NCBI GenBank assembly: GCA_016124195.1 | Contig: WGOE01000002.1 | Coordinates: 372,001-436,000, forward strand | DNA length: 64,000 nt | Direction: 5' to 3' | DNA from: a bacterium | GTDB lineage: Bacteria > Pseudomonadota > Alphaproteobacteria > Rhodobacterales > Rhodobacteraceae | In this document: positions 19,223 through 27,865 of the stretch, one piece after another | How the letters are laid out: each line of letters begins with the position of its first letter | How positions within the stretch are numbered: the first letter of the stretch is position 1 | Translations under genes and position numbers: made by a program | Notes under the pieces: generated by a model | Told to the model about the DNA's origin: nothing | The model's database searches: none | The model's input: the letters and a program-made list of their open reading frames with translations, nothing else

Positions 19223-20719
19223 ATGTCCTATGCCGCGTTCCAGACCGAAATCGGGCGGATCAACGACATCCTGTGCAGCGTCAACCTGTTGTCCTGGGAT
19301 GCGCGCACCGTGATGCCGCACGGCGGGGTCGACTCGCGTGGCCGGCAGATCGCCACGCTGACCAGCCTTGCCCGCGACCTCGCCACCGGCGACACCCTGC
19401 GCCGCGCGATGGACGAGGCCCGCCATGACGCCACCCCAGACGCCCTGCGCGCGCTGGATCTGGCCGCGGCCGAGATTGCCACCCTGACCCGTATCCCCCC
19501 GGCCCTGATCGGGGAACTCGCCAGCCTCAAGACCGCCGCCCATGCCGCCTGGGCCGAGGCGCGTGCCGCCAATGACTTTGCTACCTATGCGCCGCTTCTG
19601 ACCCGGATGATCGCCATGCAGCGCGAGATTGGCCAGGCGCTGGGGGACAATCCCTATGACGCGCTGATCGGACTTTATGAACCGGGGATGACGCAGGCCC
19701 GGCTTGCGGTTCTGTTCGGCGAACTGAAGGCCGCGCTGGTGCCCCTGATCGAAAAGGCCACCGCGGCCGCGCAACCCCGCACCGATTTTCTGACCCGCAG
19801 CTACCCGATCCCGGTGCAAAAGGCCTTCGCGCTGAAGATCGCGGCCAGGATGGGCTATGACCTCAACCGCGGGCGGCTGGATGACACGGTCCACCCGTTC
19901 GAGATTTCCTTCACCCGGAACGACGTGCGCATCACCAGCCGCTTCCGCGAGACCTGGCTGCCCGGCGGCATGTTCGCCCTCTGGCACGAGGCGGGCCATG
20001 GCATGTACGAACAGGGCGTCGATCCGGCTTATACCCGGTCGATCTTTGCGACCGACCTCGCCAATCTGTACGCGGTGGGGGGGGCGAGCTTTGGCATGCA
20101 CGAATCCCAGTCGCGGCTGTGGGAAAACCGGGTCGGCCGCTCGCGCAGCTTCTGGGAGCTGCATTTCCCTGAACTTCAGGCGCATTTCCCCGACCAACTT
20201 TCCGATGTCACGGCGGGTGAGTTCTGGGCGGCGGTCAATCAGGTGCGCCCCGATTTCATCCGGGTCGAGGCGGACGAACTGACCTATGACCTGCACATCA
20301 TCCTGCGCTGCGAGATCGAGGCGGCGCTGATGTCTGGCGATCTGGCGGTGCGCGATCTGCCCGCGGTCTGGGCCGAGAAGATGCGCGCCTATCTGGGACG
20401 CGAGGTGCCAAACGACACTTTGGGCGTGCTGCAGGATGTGCATTGGTCGCAGGGCTATGTCGGCTCTTTCCCGACCTATACGCTGGGCAACATCATGTCC
20501 TCGCAGGTCTTTAAGGCGGCGCAGGCCCAGCCCGCCATTGCGGCAGGTCTGGCAGAGGGCGATTACGCGCCCCTGCATGGCTGGCTTCAGCACGAGATCT
20601 ACGCCCATGGCCGCGGCGCCTCGCCGGCGCAGACGCTGCAAAAGGTTGCGCAGGGCCCCTTGGACACAGCCCCCTATATCGCCGATCTGACGCGCAAGGT
20701 GGCCGATCTGACCGGGTGA
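19223..20719 (+). CDS. M32 family carboxypeptidase (Taq type)
   Basis: This 498-residue protein is the normal length for M32 metallocarboxypeptidases. The zinc motif HEAGH is at 255-259 (FALWHEAGHGMYEQG), followed by the conserved HESQSRLWEN segment that supplies the third ligand Glu. It is helical and cytoplasmic without signal peptide. It follows the importer ATPase after four bases, so it is the last gene of the same operon and probably trims C-terminal residues from imported peptides. It meets the guanine deaminase gene tail-to-tail. Confidence 0.94.
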   Translation: MSYAAFQTEIGRINDILCSVNLLSWDARTVMPHGGVDSRGRQIATLTSLARDLATGDTLRRAMDEARHDATPDALRALDLAAAEIATLTRIPPALIGELASLKTAAHAAWAEARAANDFATYAPLLTRMIAMQREIGQALGDNPYDALIGLYEPGMTQARLAVLFGELKAALVPLIEKATAAAQPRTDFLTRSYPIPVQKAFALKIAARMGYDLNRGRLDDTVHPFEISFTRNDVRITSRFRETWLPGGMFALWHEAGHGMYEQGVDPAYTRSIFATDLANLYAVGGASFGMHESQSRLWENRVGRSRSFWELHFPELQAHFPDQLSDVTAGEFWAAVNQVRPDFIRVEADELTYDLHIILRCEIEAALMSGDLAVRDLPAVWAEKMRAYLGREVPNDTLGVLQDVHWSQGYVGSFPTYTLGNIMSSQVFKAAQAQPAIAAGLAEGDYAPLHGWLQHEIYAHGRGASPAQTLQKVAQGPLDTAPYIADLTRKVADLTG

Positions 20720-20725
20720 GAGCGT

Positions 20726-22006
20726 TCAGCGTCCCGTCACGCTCTGGCGTTGCCCGCCGATCCAGACGGCACAGATCGCTCGGTCATCGCCCATCATGAT
20801 CGTGGGAAATACCGCCTGCCACAGATCCTCGGCCCGCCGCGTCGCCTGCTCGATCGCCGGGGTCGAGGCGAGGTCGATCACCACCAGATCGGCCTCCATC
20901 CCGGGGGCGAGGTTGCCGATCTGATGTTCGGCCCGCAGCGCCCGGGCCGACCCCTGGGTCGCCAGCCACCACAATTGCGAGGGATGCAGCGCCTGCCCGC
21001 GCAACTGCCCGACCTCGTAGGCCGCGGCCATGGTGCGCAACATCGAAAACGACGAACCGCCGCCGGTGTCCGTGGCCAGCCCCACCCTGAGCTGCCGCGC
21101 CAGCCCCATGTCGAAAAGCCCCGATCCGATGAAGGTGTTCGAGGTCGGACAATGCACGAGGCTCGCCCCCGCCTCGACCAGCCGGGATTTCTCGCGCGCG
21201 GTCAGATGGATGGCATGGCCATAGACGGCCCCCTCACGCAACAGACCCTGAGTTTCATAGGTGTCCAGATAGTCGCGCGACTGCGGAAACAGGTCCTTGA
21301 CCCAGGCGATCTCGTCGGTCTGTTCGCTGAGGTGAGTCTGCATCAGGCAATCGGGATATTCGCGCCAGAGCGCGCCCATCGCGGCCAGCTGTTCCGGCGT
21401 CGAGGTCGGAGAGAAGCGCGGCGTGATCACATAGGACAGCCGGTCCACGCCATGCCACTTCTGCAACAGGCGTTTGCTGTCGTCATAGGCACTTTGCGCC
21501 GTGTCGCGCAGGCCATCGGGCGCGTTGCGGTCCATGCAGGTCTTGCCGGCAAAGGCGCGCAGGCCGCGGCTGCGGGCGGCCTCGAAAAACGCATCGACCG
21601 AGGCGGGGTGGATCGTGGCATAGCTGCACATCGACGTCGTGCCATGCGCCAGAGCGAGGTCGAAATAGCGGGCCGCCACCTCGGCCGCATAGGCCGGATC
21701 GGCAAAGCGCATCTCTTCGGGGAAGGTGTAAAGGTTCAGCCAGTCGATCAGCCGCTTGCCCCAGGAGGCGATGATCGCGGTCTGCGGGTAGTGGACATGA
21801 GCATCGACAAAGCCTGCCGAAATCAGGCTGCGGCCATAGTCGGTGACCTGCGCGCCGGGATGGGCGGCGCGCAGCGCCCCTGCTGCGCCAAGGGCGCGGA
21901 TCTTGCCGCCCTCAATCACCACGGCCTCGTCCAGCCGGACAGCATCGGCCGCCTCGAACGGGTCTCCGGCAAAGGACAGCACCTGCCCCAAAAGCAAATC
22001 GGCCAT
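20726..22006 (-). CDS. guaD: Guanine deaminase
   Basis: This 426-residue amidohydrolase-superfamily protein contains the metal-binding HxH (His70, His72 in DAHVHYPQ), the guanine-deaminase segment TPRFSPTSTPEQL, the third His in QTHLSEQ, and the diagnostic DTGGGSSFSM block with the catalytic Asp. It converts guanine to xanthine and ammonia in the cytosol. It stands alone: no xanthine dehydrogenase of the classical XdhAB type or purine permease follows, although a molybdenum hydroxylase lies 33 kb away. Confidence 0.92.
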   Translation of the reverse strand: MADLLLGQVLSFAGDPFEAADAVRLDEAVVIEGGKIRALGAAGALRAAHPGAQVTDYGRSLISAGFVDAHVHYPQTAIIASWGKRLIDWLNLYTFPEEMRFADPAYAAEVAARYFDLALAHGTTSMCSYATIHPASVDAFFEAARSRGLRAFAGKTCMDRNAPDGLRDTAQSAYDDSKRLLQKWHGVDRLSYVITPRFSPTSTPEQLAAMGALWREYPDCLMQTHLSEQTDEIAWVKDLFPQSRDYLDTYETQGLLREGAVYGHAIHLTAREKSRLVEAGASLVHCPTSNTFIGSGLFDMGLARQLRVGLATDTGGGSSFSMLRTMAAAYEVGQLRGQALHPSQLWWLATQGSARALRAEHQIGNLAPGMEADLVVIDLASTPAIEQATRRAEDLWQAVFPTIMMGDDRAICAVWIGGQRQSVTGR

Positions 22007-22373
22007 GGCTCACCTCATCTTCCGCGGCCAGACTAATCCGTTCCGCCGCGGGGGTAAAATGCGCTTCGCCCCTGTTTTGCCGAAACAGCTTTCGCTAAGG
22101 TTGTCATAATCGAAGCGGGGCGGGGTGGCCGACCGTCAGGCAGGGCGGGATGACAAGGCCCAAGCGCGATCGGACAGCCTTAGGTCCAATGGATGCGGAG
22201 GACGGTGGGGATGAACGGTTTGGGACTGCGCTTCGACCGGCGGTGCATGCCCGCCAGGCGGATCATCGCCGCGCGGGGCGGCGTTGCGGTGCTGCCGGAA
22301 CCGGACCGGCCGCTTTCGCGACGACCCTGACCGATGCGATGAAGGATCTGACGCTGGCTAAGGTGGTGATGAT
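22007..22373. other. Intergenic region upstream of the 5-formyl-THF cyclo-ligase gene
   Basis: No convincing gene in 367 bases. A 39-codon frame at 22211-22330 (plus strand, MNGLGLRFDR start) is preceded by GGAGG at nine bases, and a second frame at 22150-22377 overlaps the cyclo-ligase start; neither resembles a protein I know. In many proteobacteria 6S RNA lies directly upstream of this ligase gene, but I cannot make out the 6S fold by eye. Confidence 0.4.
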
Positions 22374-22919
22374 ATGAACGATGTCAAGGCTTTGGCCCGC
22401 AAGATGGCCTTCGCCACCCGCAAGGTCGCCTTTGGGGCCGGGCAGGGGCAGGCGGCCGAACTGCTGGCGGATCTGCTGGGCGGCCATCGTGGCAAGGCGC
22501 TGGCCGGCTACATGCCGATGCGGACCGAGATCGACCCAATGCCAGCCATGGCCGCGTATCAGGGTCCGGTCGGCGTGCCGGTGATCCTCGCCCCGGCCTC
22601 GCCCTTGCGGTTTCGCGAATGGGGGCCGGGTGCTGCGATGACACCGGGCGAGTTCGGCGCCCTGATCCCGGCCGAAGGCGCCTGGGTCGAGCCTGAGGTC
22701 CTGATCGTGCCGCTTCTGGCCTTCGATGCGCGCGGCTACCGGCTCGGCTATGGCGGCGGGTTTTACGACCGCACCCTGCAAGGCCTGCGCGCCCGTCACC
22801 CCACGCTCGCCGTAGGCTTCGCCTTTGCCGCGCAAGAGGTGGACGAGGTGCCGATCGACGATTTTGACCAGCGTCTGGATGCCGTGGTGACCGAGCGCGA
22901 GGTGCGATGGTTCGCCTGA
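22374..22919 (+). CDS. 5-formyltetrahydrofolate cyclo-ligase
   Basis: The 181-residue protein shows the family blocks: a Lys/Arg-rich N-terminal helix, GPVGVPVI strand, the EPEVLIVPLLAFD segment, and the substrate/ATP loop RLGYGGGFYDRTL. It converts 5-formyl-THF plus ATP to 5,10-methenyl-THF in the cytosol. Its length matches the family. It overlaps the next gene by 13 bases. The one-carbon gene purU at 58483 is far away, so there is no local folate operon. Confidence 0.92.
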   Translation: MNDVKALARKMAFATRKVAFGAGQGQAAELLADLLGGHRGKALAGYMPMRTEIDPMPAMAAYQGPVGVPVILAPASPLRFREWGPGAAMTPGEFGALIPAEGAWVEPEVLIVPLLAFDARGYRLGYGGGFYDRTLQGLRARHPTLAVGFAFAAQEVDEVPIDDFDQRLDAVVTEREVRWFA

Positions 22920-23452
22920 CGCTGATGCTGGCCCTTCTGGCCGGGCCGGCCGCCTCCGCCTGTTTCGGTCCACGCTTTCCCGAAAAGCTCATCGACGACC
23001 GCGGGCACAGTATTGCGATCCTCAGTCACACCGGACAGGATGTCACCTTTCGCACCGCAGCGCTTGACGGTGCCCTGACCGTTACAGCCCTGCGCCAGGG
23101 CATTTTCCCCATCGCAGCCAGCGCGGCCGGCGCGACTTTCGCCTATGACTGGCAAACCGACTTGCCGCCCCTCGCCACGTTGGAACCCGGCCAGAGCCTG
23201 CAGTTCCAGGCCGACCTCGTGGTCGAACACGCCAGCCGCAGCTTTGTGGAGTTGGACATCCAAGTCCTGCGCGCCGACCACTTGAGCATTGCCGGCTGCG
23301 ACTATCCGGTCCTTGTCGTGGCCCGCCGTCTCAAGGAAGCCGGCCGTCTTTCGGTGGATGAGGTGTCGTGGCTTTCCCTCGACCTGCGGTTGCCGCTGCG
23401 TGTGGAAAGCCTGCCAGCGGGCCCCATCTCGACCGTCATGGCACTGGAGTGA
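22907..23452 (+). CDS. Exported hypothetical protein
   Basis: The 181-residue product begins with a short Sec signal peptide (about 1-18, cleavage before CFG), so it is periplasmic or, if the Cys is lipidated, a lipoprotein, though the residues before Cys do not form a good lipobox. The mature part is beta-rich with alternating hydrophobic strands and a second Cys (AGCDYP), suggesting a disulfide. I do not recognise a family. The ATG lies inside the end of the cyclo-ligase gene, so translation is probably coupled. Confidence 0.7.
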   Translation: MVRLTLMLALLAGPAASACFGPRFPEKLIDDRGHSIAILSHTGQDVTFRTAALDGALTVTALRQGIFPIAASAAGATFAYDWQTDLPPLATLEPGQSLQFQADLVVEHASRSFVELDIQVLRADHLSIAGCDYPVLVVARRLKEAGRLSVDEVSWLSLDLRLPLRVESLPAGPISTVMALE

Positions 23453-23491
23453 CGGGGGCGCCGCCCCCTTCATCAAGACAAGAATACGCCC

Positions 23492-24808
23492 CTACCTCGC
23501 GATGGTCTCGTCACGCACGAACATGTTCGACCAGGCCCGGTCGATCAGATCGGGGTTCATCTGATAGGGGATCCCCTCGAACTCGCAGATCGAGATCATC
23601 TGGTCGATCAGGAATACCGGCTGGTAGTTCGCGAAATTGTTGTTGATCGTCGGGTACTTGGTCTTCAAGAGGTGGATCAGCGTCGCCTCGTCCAGCGGCA
23701 TCTTCTTCTTGCGCGCGACCATGGCAAAGATTTTCAGGAAATTGTCCTGGTTCGGCCCGTCCACCTTGATCTTGAAAAAGATCCGGCGGAGTGCGGCGCC
23801 GTCGAAAATCTCGTTCGGGTGGAAGTTGGTCGAAAAGATCACCAGCGTGTCGAAGGGCACGGTAAACTTCTCGCCCGACTGCAGGGCCAGGATGTCGCGG
23901 TTTTCTTCCAGAGGCACGATCCAGCGGTTGACCAGCTTTTGCGGCGGTTCGGACTGACGGCCAAGGTCGTCGACGATGAAGATCCCGCCTGAGGATTTGA
24001 GCTGCAGCGGCGCCTGATAGGTCCGCGCCACGGGATTGTACTTCAAATCCAGCATGTCCAGCGTCAGTTCGCCGCCCGTCACCACCGAAGGCCGCTCGCA
24101 ATAGACATAGCGCGCGTCATAGCGGTTCGCGCTGCGGCGCAGGGCTGACGGGTCGTCCAGGGTCTCTTGCGCCTGGGCATGCACGATCGGGTCATAGACG
24201 GTGATCACCTGGCCCGAATATTCGATGGCGCGCGGAATATAGATCCGGTCGCCCAAGGCCGCACGGATGCCGTTGGAAATACTGGATTTTCCGTTGCCGG
24301 GCGGGCCGTACATCAGGATGGACCGGCCCGAGGTCACGGCAGGGCCGAGATTGTCGATCAAGTCGTTGGGCAGGATCAGGTGCCCCATGCCCCGCATCAG
24401 TTCGGTGCGGGTGATCTTCATGTTGCGCACCGACTGGCGCTTCATCTGCTCGCCATACATGGCCAGCGGGACCGGCATCGCGCCGTAATATTCCGACTGC
24501 GACAGCGCATCCAGGGCGCGTGATTTGCCGGCATCGGTCAACTGATAGCCCATCTCGTTGCCCGAGGTCGCATGCATCGTGCCCGTGGCCTCCAGCAGGC
24601 GCTGGCTGCGAGCCAGGTCAACCAGTTCCTGCGTGATCACGACCGGCAGGCACAGCACCCGGGAGAGGACCGTCACCAGATCGAGGTTCATGCGGAACAT
24701 GGTTTTCAGCAGGATGTCACGCATCATCACCGGCGTCAGGCCCACCTCGGCCATCGACTTCGGCGGGGCGGGGGGCTGCACTCCGGGGGGCTGCACTTGC
24801 ACGTTCAT
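23492..24808 (-). CDS. AAA+ ATPase associated with the Tad locus
   Basis: This 438-residue protein has a helical N-terminal region (1-130), then an AAA+ core: Walker A GPPGNGKSS at 168-176, Walker B GGIFIVDDLGR, and a sensor-1-like IFSTNF. The Pro-rich N-terminus (PPGVQPPAPPK) is probably disordered. It follows the prepilin peptidase after 45 bases on the same strand, so it is the last gene of the pilus block. It is not a CpaF-type secretion ATPase; an MoxR/chaperone-like role is suggested only by the fold. Confidence 0.8.
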   Translation of the reverse strand: MNVQVQPPGVQPPAPPKSMAEVGLTPVMMRDILLKTMFRMNLDLVTVLSRVLCLPVVITQELVDLARSQRLLEATGTMHATSGNEMGYQLTDAGKSRALDALSQSEYYGAMPVPLAMYGEQMKRQSVRNMKITRTELMRGMGHLILPNDLIDNLGPAVTSGRSILMYGPPGNGKSSISNGIRAALGDRIYIPRAIEYSGQVITVYDPIVHAQAQETLDDPSALRRSANRYDARYVYCERPSVVTGGELTLDMLDLKYNPVARTYQAPLQLKSSGGIFIVDDLGRQSEPPQKLVNRWIVPLEENRDILALQSGEKFTVPFDTLVIFSTNFHPNEIFDGAALRRIFFKIKVDGPNQDNFLKIFAMVARKKKMPLDEATLIHLLKTKYPTINNNFANYQPVFLIDQMISICEFEGIPYQMNPDLIDRAWSNMFVRDETIAR

Positions 24809-24853
24809 GTCATGGCCTCGCTGGGGCCTGCGTCGGCAGGCCAGGTCAGCCCA

Positions 24854-25372
24854 TCACATACTCTGCAAAAGTGACGAAATTGGTGCGGCGATAAGGTAGA
24901 AATTCAGCATTCCGGCCAGGGCGAGGCCCATCGGAAATTTCTGATGCGTCCAGCTTTGCCAGTCGGGTGTCGCGCGCCGCATCGCCGGGACCAGCCGCAT
25001 CAGCCGGTGCGCGGCAAAGGCGCCCAGCAGGCAGCCCGCCAGAAGCCCCATGACAAGCCGCGGATCGGCCAGAACAAAGAACGGCGCCATGGCCGCGCCG
25101 AACTTGGCATCGCCCGCCCCGATCAGCCCGGCCGCATTGGCCAGAAACAGCGCCAACAGCGTGACCAGTCCAAGGCCCATGGCCCTGGCCCAGATCATGA
25201 AGGGTAGTCCACCCGCTACCACCACGACGATCCCCAGGATCACCCAGACCGCAACCAGCGCCAGCACCGCCTTGTTGGGGATCTTCATGAAGCGCATGTC
25301 GCTCCACGCGACCCAAAGCCCGATGGCGAGCGTGAAGGGCAGAAAGACCAGCGACGGCACCAGCGGCAGCAT
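24854..25372 (-). CDS. cpaA: Prepilin peptidase, A24 family (CpaA/TadV)
   Basis: The 172-residue protein is the short, single-domain form used by Tad systems. It has the two catalytic aspartates: Asp25 in WSDMR and Asp88 in GAGDAKFG, the GxGD motif. About five hydrophobic segments place it in the inner membrane. It should cleave the Flp prepilins encoded at 35057-36520 after their Gly. The N-terminal Cys-rich methylase domain of PilD is absent, as expected. Its start overlaps the stop of the TPR lipoprotein gene by one base. Confidence 0.92.
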   Translation of the reverse strand: MLPLVPSLVFLPFTLAIGLWVAWSDMRFMKIPNKAVLALVAVWVILGIVVVVAGGLPFMIWARAMGLGLVTLLALFLANAAGLIGAGDAKFGAAMAPFFVLADPRLVMGLLAGCLLGAFAAHRLMRLVPAMRRATPDWQSWTHQKFPMGLALAGMLNFYLIAAPISSLLQSM

Positions 25373-26220
25373 CAGCCCCCCAAAGCGGCGAGACTGCGCG
25401 CGGCCTGTTCGAAATAGGTGGGCGACGTGTCGATCGCCTCTTGCAACAGGCGCTTGCCGTTGCCGGTGTCGCCCTGCTTCACCGCGGCGATGCCGGCGGT
25501 ATAGAGCAGTTGGGCCCGTTCTTCCTGCGTCATGCTGACGATGGGCAGGTCATATTTGTGCTGGGCAGCACGGGCCAGAACCAGATTGTTCTTGGCGATG
25601 AACATGGTCGGATCATAGGTCAGCGCCTGGATGAAGAGCTTCTCTGCACCCGGCCCATCGCCGCGCGACAGTTTGGAAAAACCCCAGTTGTTCAGAACAC
25701 CCTGCGGCTTGGTCGTCATGCCCACGGCAACCGAATAGAAACTGTCCGCCTTCTTCCAGTCTTTCTTGCTGTCGGCCACCATCGCCTCGAGCCGGTAGCG
25801 TTCAAAGCTTTCGACAGTGGGCGGGATGGAATTCAGCGTGGCCTCGGCGTCCTTCCAGTTGTTGGAGCGGATCTGCACATCGGCCAGGGCCAGACGGTCG
25901 TCATCCGTGGCATCCTTGGATTTGATGATATCGGCCAGAACCACGGCGGCCTCGGCGTAAAGCCCGGCCCGCGCCTCGGATTTGGCGAGCGAGCGTTTGA
26001 GGCTGACCCGGTCGGGCGTCACGGCCAGCGCGTTCTTGAAATAGGTGACCGCCTCGGTCGGATCCTTGGCCGACAGCATGACCTGATCGGTGATGCTTTG
26101 GTCGGCGGCTTGGGCCTCTGCGACGGCCTTGGCGGCTTGCGATTGCGACAGGCCCTGTTGACAGGCTGTCAGCGCGGCCGTGCCCATCAGGCACAGCACA
26201 ATCAATCCGGGGTGGCGCAT
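25372..26220 (-). CDS. TPR lipoprotein of the Tad locus (TadD-like)
   Basis: The 282-residue protein has a lipoprotein signal peptide with lipobox LTAC (Cys20) and several TPR-like helical pairs between about residues 60 and 280. TadD-type TPR lipoproteins help assemble the outer-membrane secretin. A second TPR lipoprotein lies directly upstream at 26269, so this locus has two. Which one corresponds to TadD cannot be decided by eye. Confidence 0.82.
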   Translation of the reverse strand: MRHPGLIVLCLMGTAALTACQQGLSQSQAAKAVAEAQAADQSITDQVMLSAKDPTEAVTYFKNALAVTPDRVSLKRSLAKSEARAGLYAEAAVVLADIIKSKDATDDDRLALADVQIRSNNWKDAEATLNSIPPTVESFERYRLEAMVADSKKDWKKADSFYSVAVGMTTKPQGVLNNWGFSKLSRGDGPGAEKLFIQALTYDPTMFIAKNNLVLARAAQHKYDLPIVSMTQEERAQLLYTAGIAAVKQGDTGNGKRLLQEAIDTSPTYFEQAARSLAALGG

Positions 26221-26268
26221 TTTGCGTCCTTTTTGCTGCTCGAACCAGAACGGTCCGGCCTTCCCCGA

Positions 26269-26844
26269 TCAGAGCTGCGACAAGAGAACGAAATCCCCCT
26301 CACCGCGGCGCACGAGGTTGAACCTGGGCGCATCCTTGGCTTCCGGTTCAACATATACAGAGTTCTCGGTCCGGGCGATAGCCAAGCGCAAATTCTGGCG
26401 GATTTCATCAGAATTGCCACTGTCGAGCTCGAAGGCGGTCTGGAAGATGCCGCGCGCCTCGCCGTATTTGCCCTCTTCCATCAGGACGACGCCCAGATTG
26501 TTGATGGCGGGCACGAAGGTCGGCTCTTCCTGCACGGCGCGGCGCAGGATCTGTTCGGCCTGATTGAGGCGCCCCAGCTTCAGGTCGGCCGACCCAACGG
26601 CCGACAGCACATCCGAGGTCATGCCATGTTCTGCAGCCGCCCGGTAATAGGCCTTGAGCGCCAGTTCGTATTCCCCCGCGGCCATCAGGCGATGCCCGAC
26701 TTCCAGCCCGTCGACGCTGGGGCGGCTGGCATCGGCCACCGGGGCGGTCGTGCCCGATGACGACAATTCCCCCGACATCGCGCAAGACGCCAGCAGGGGG
26801 AACAGGAACAGATACGTCACGCGCCACAAAGCCAAATCAACCAC
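26269..26844 (-). CDS. tadD: TPR lipoprotein of the Tad locus (TadD-like)
   Basis: A 191-residue protein with a lipoprotein signal ending LLASC (Cys21) and two or three TPR repeats (AAGEYELALKAYYRAAAEHG; EEPTFVPAINNLGVVLMEEGK). The start is GTG 26844; a second GTG nine codons later would leave a shorter signal, and neither has a strong ribosome site. It is placed just behind tadC, the usual position of tadD. It probably acts as a pilotin-like factor for the secretin at 32551. Confidence 0.8.
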   Translation of the reverse strand: MVDLALWRVTYLFLFPLLASCAMSGELSSSGTTAPVADASRPSVDGLEVGHRLMAAGEYELALKAYYRAAAEHGMTSDVLSAVGSADLKLGRLNQAEQILRRAVQEEPTFVPAINNLGVVLMEEGKYGEARGIFQTAFELDSGNSDEIRQNLRLAIARTENSVYVEPEAKDAPRFNLVRRGEGDFVLLSQL

Positions 26845-26883
26845 CTTGTCTGGCCTTGGGGTGCGGGCGCGGCATGTGCCCCG

Positions 26884-27861
26884 TCAGTGCCCCATGTTCA
26901 GAACCTTGGATATGCCCGCCACCGAAGGCCCGATCAGGATGATCAGCAGCGGCGGCACCGTGAACAGCATTGTGCCAAGGGTCAGCTTCGTGGGCAAGGT
27001 GTTCGCCTTCTCTTCGGCGCGCATCACGCGCTTGTCACGCATTTCTGCCGAATAGATCCGAAGCGCCTCGGCGATCGAGGTGCCGTAGGTCGCGCTTTGC
27101 ACCAGAGTGGTGACAAAGGACGAGACGTCGGGGATGTTCACCCGCTCGGACATGTCGCGCAGCACCTGCACGCGTTCCTTGCCGGCCTTGACCTCGTGGC
27201 TGACGATTTCCAGTTCGTCCGCCAGGGCCGGATAGCCGGCGCGGGTTTCCTTGGCCATGCGGTTGATCGACTGGTCCAGCGACTGACCGGCCTCGACACA
27301 GACCAGCATCAGGTCCAGCGCATCCGGAAATCCTTCGGTGATCTGCTTTTGCCGCTCTTGCAGGCGGCGCTGCACCCAATATTGCGGCAGATAATAGCCG
27401 GCGCCGCCCGGAATGATGGTGGCCAAAAGCTTGAACTGGGTTGTCACTTCCTGGTGCTGCGCCACCAGCATCGTGTAGATCAGCCCCACCAGAAGCAGCC
27501 CGATGCCCAGGGCGAACTGGGCAAAGTGGAACATGCGAACGGCGTTCTTGTTGGTATAGCCCGCCCGCAGCATCTTGAGCCGCGACGCCGACATCGTCTC
27601 GGCATCTTGCGGTTCGAGGAAGGTGGCGAACTTTTCCAGCTTGTCCTGCTTTTCGCCACGCCGCAGCATCGGCCCCTTTTCCGTGGTATTGGACTTGGCG
27701 CGCATCGCCTTGAGCTTGTCGAAGGGCTCGGGCTTTCTCTTCAGCATCGACGGCAGGACGGTCAGGATCAAGAGGATGCCCAGAAGGCCCACGGCATAAA
27801 GCGGTCCCAGCGGGCCGAACTTGGCCACTAGCAGAGCATTGAGATTGGCTAAGGCGTTCAT
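26884..27861 (-). CDS. tadC: Tad pilus inner-membrane platform protein TadC (T2SS F family)
   Basis: The 325-residue protein has an N-terminal helix, a second membrane segment near 110-135, the T2SSF domain (QITEGFPDALDLMLVCVEAGQS pattern) and two C-terminal membrane segments. This matches TadC. With TadB, encoded upstream after four bases, it forms the inner-membrane platform that couples the CpaF ATPase to prepilin extrusion. Confidence 0.92.
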   Translation of the reverse strand: MNALANLNALLVAKFGPLGPLYAVGLLGILLILTVLPSMLKRKPEPFDKLKAMRAKSNTTEKGPMLRRGEKQDKLEKFATFLEPQDAETMSASRLKMLRAGYTNKNAVRMFHFAQFALGIGLLLVGLIYTMLVAQHQEVTTQFKLLATIIPGGAGYYLPQYWVQRRLQERQKQITEGFPDALDLMLVCVEAGQSLDQSINRMAKETRAGYPALADELEIVSHEVKAGKERVQVLRDMSERVNIPDVSSFVTTLVQSATYGTSIAEALRIYSAEMRDKRVMRAEEKANTLPTKLTLGTMLFTVPPLLIILIGPSVAGISKVLNMGH

Positions 27862-27865
27862 TGGC

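Noticed and set aside
22150-22377. 75-codon frame overlapping the cyclo-ligase start
   Set aside because: Arg/Gly-rich translation without recognisable features and no ribosome site; kept only as part of the intergenic description.
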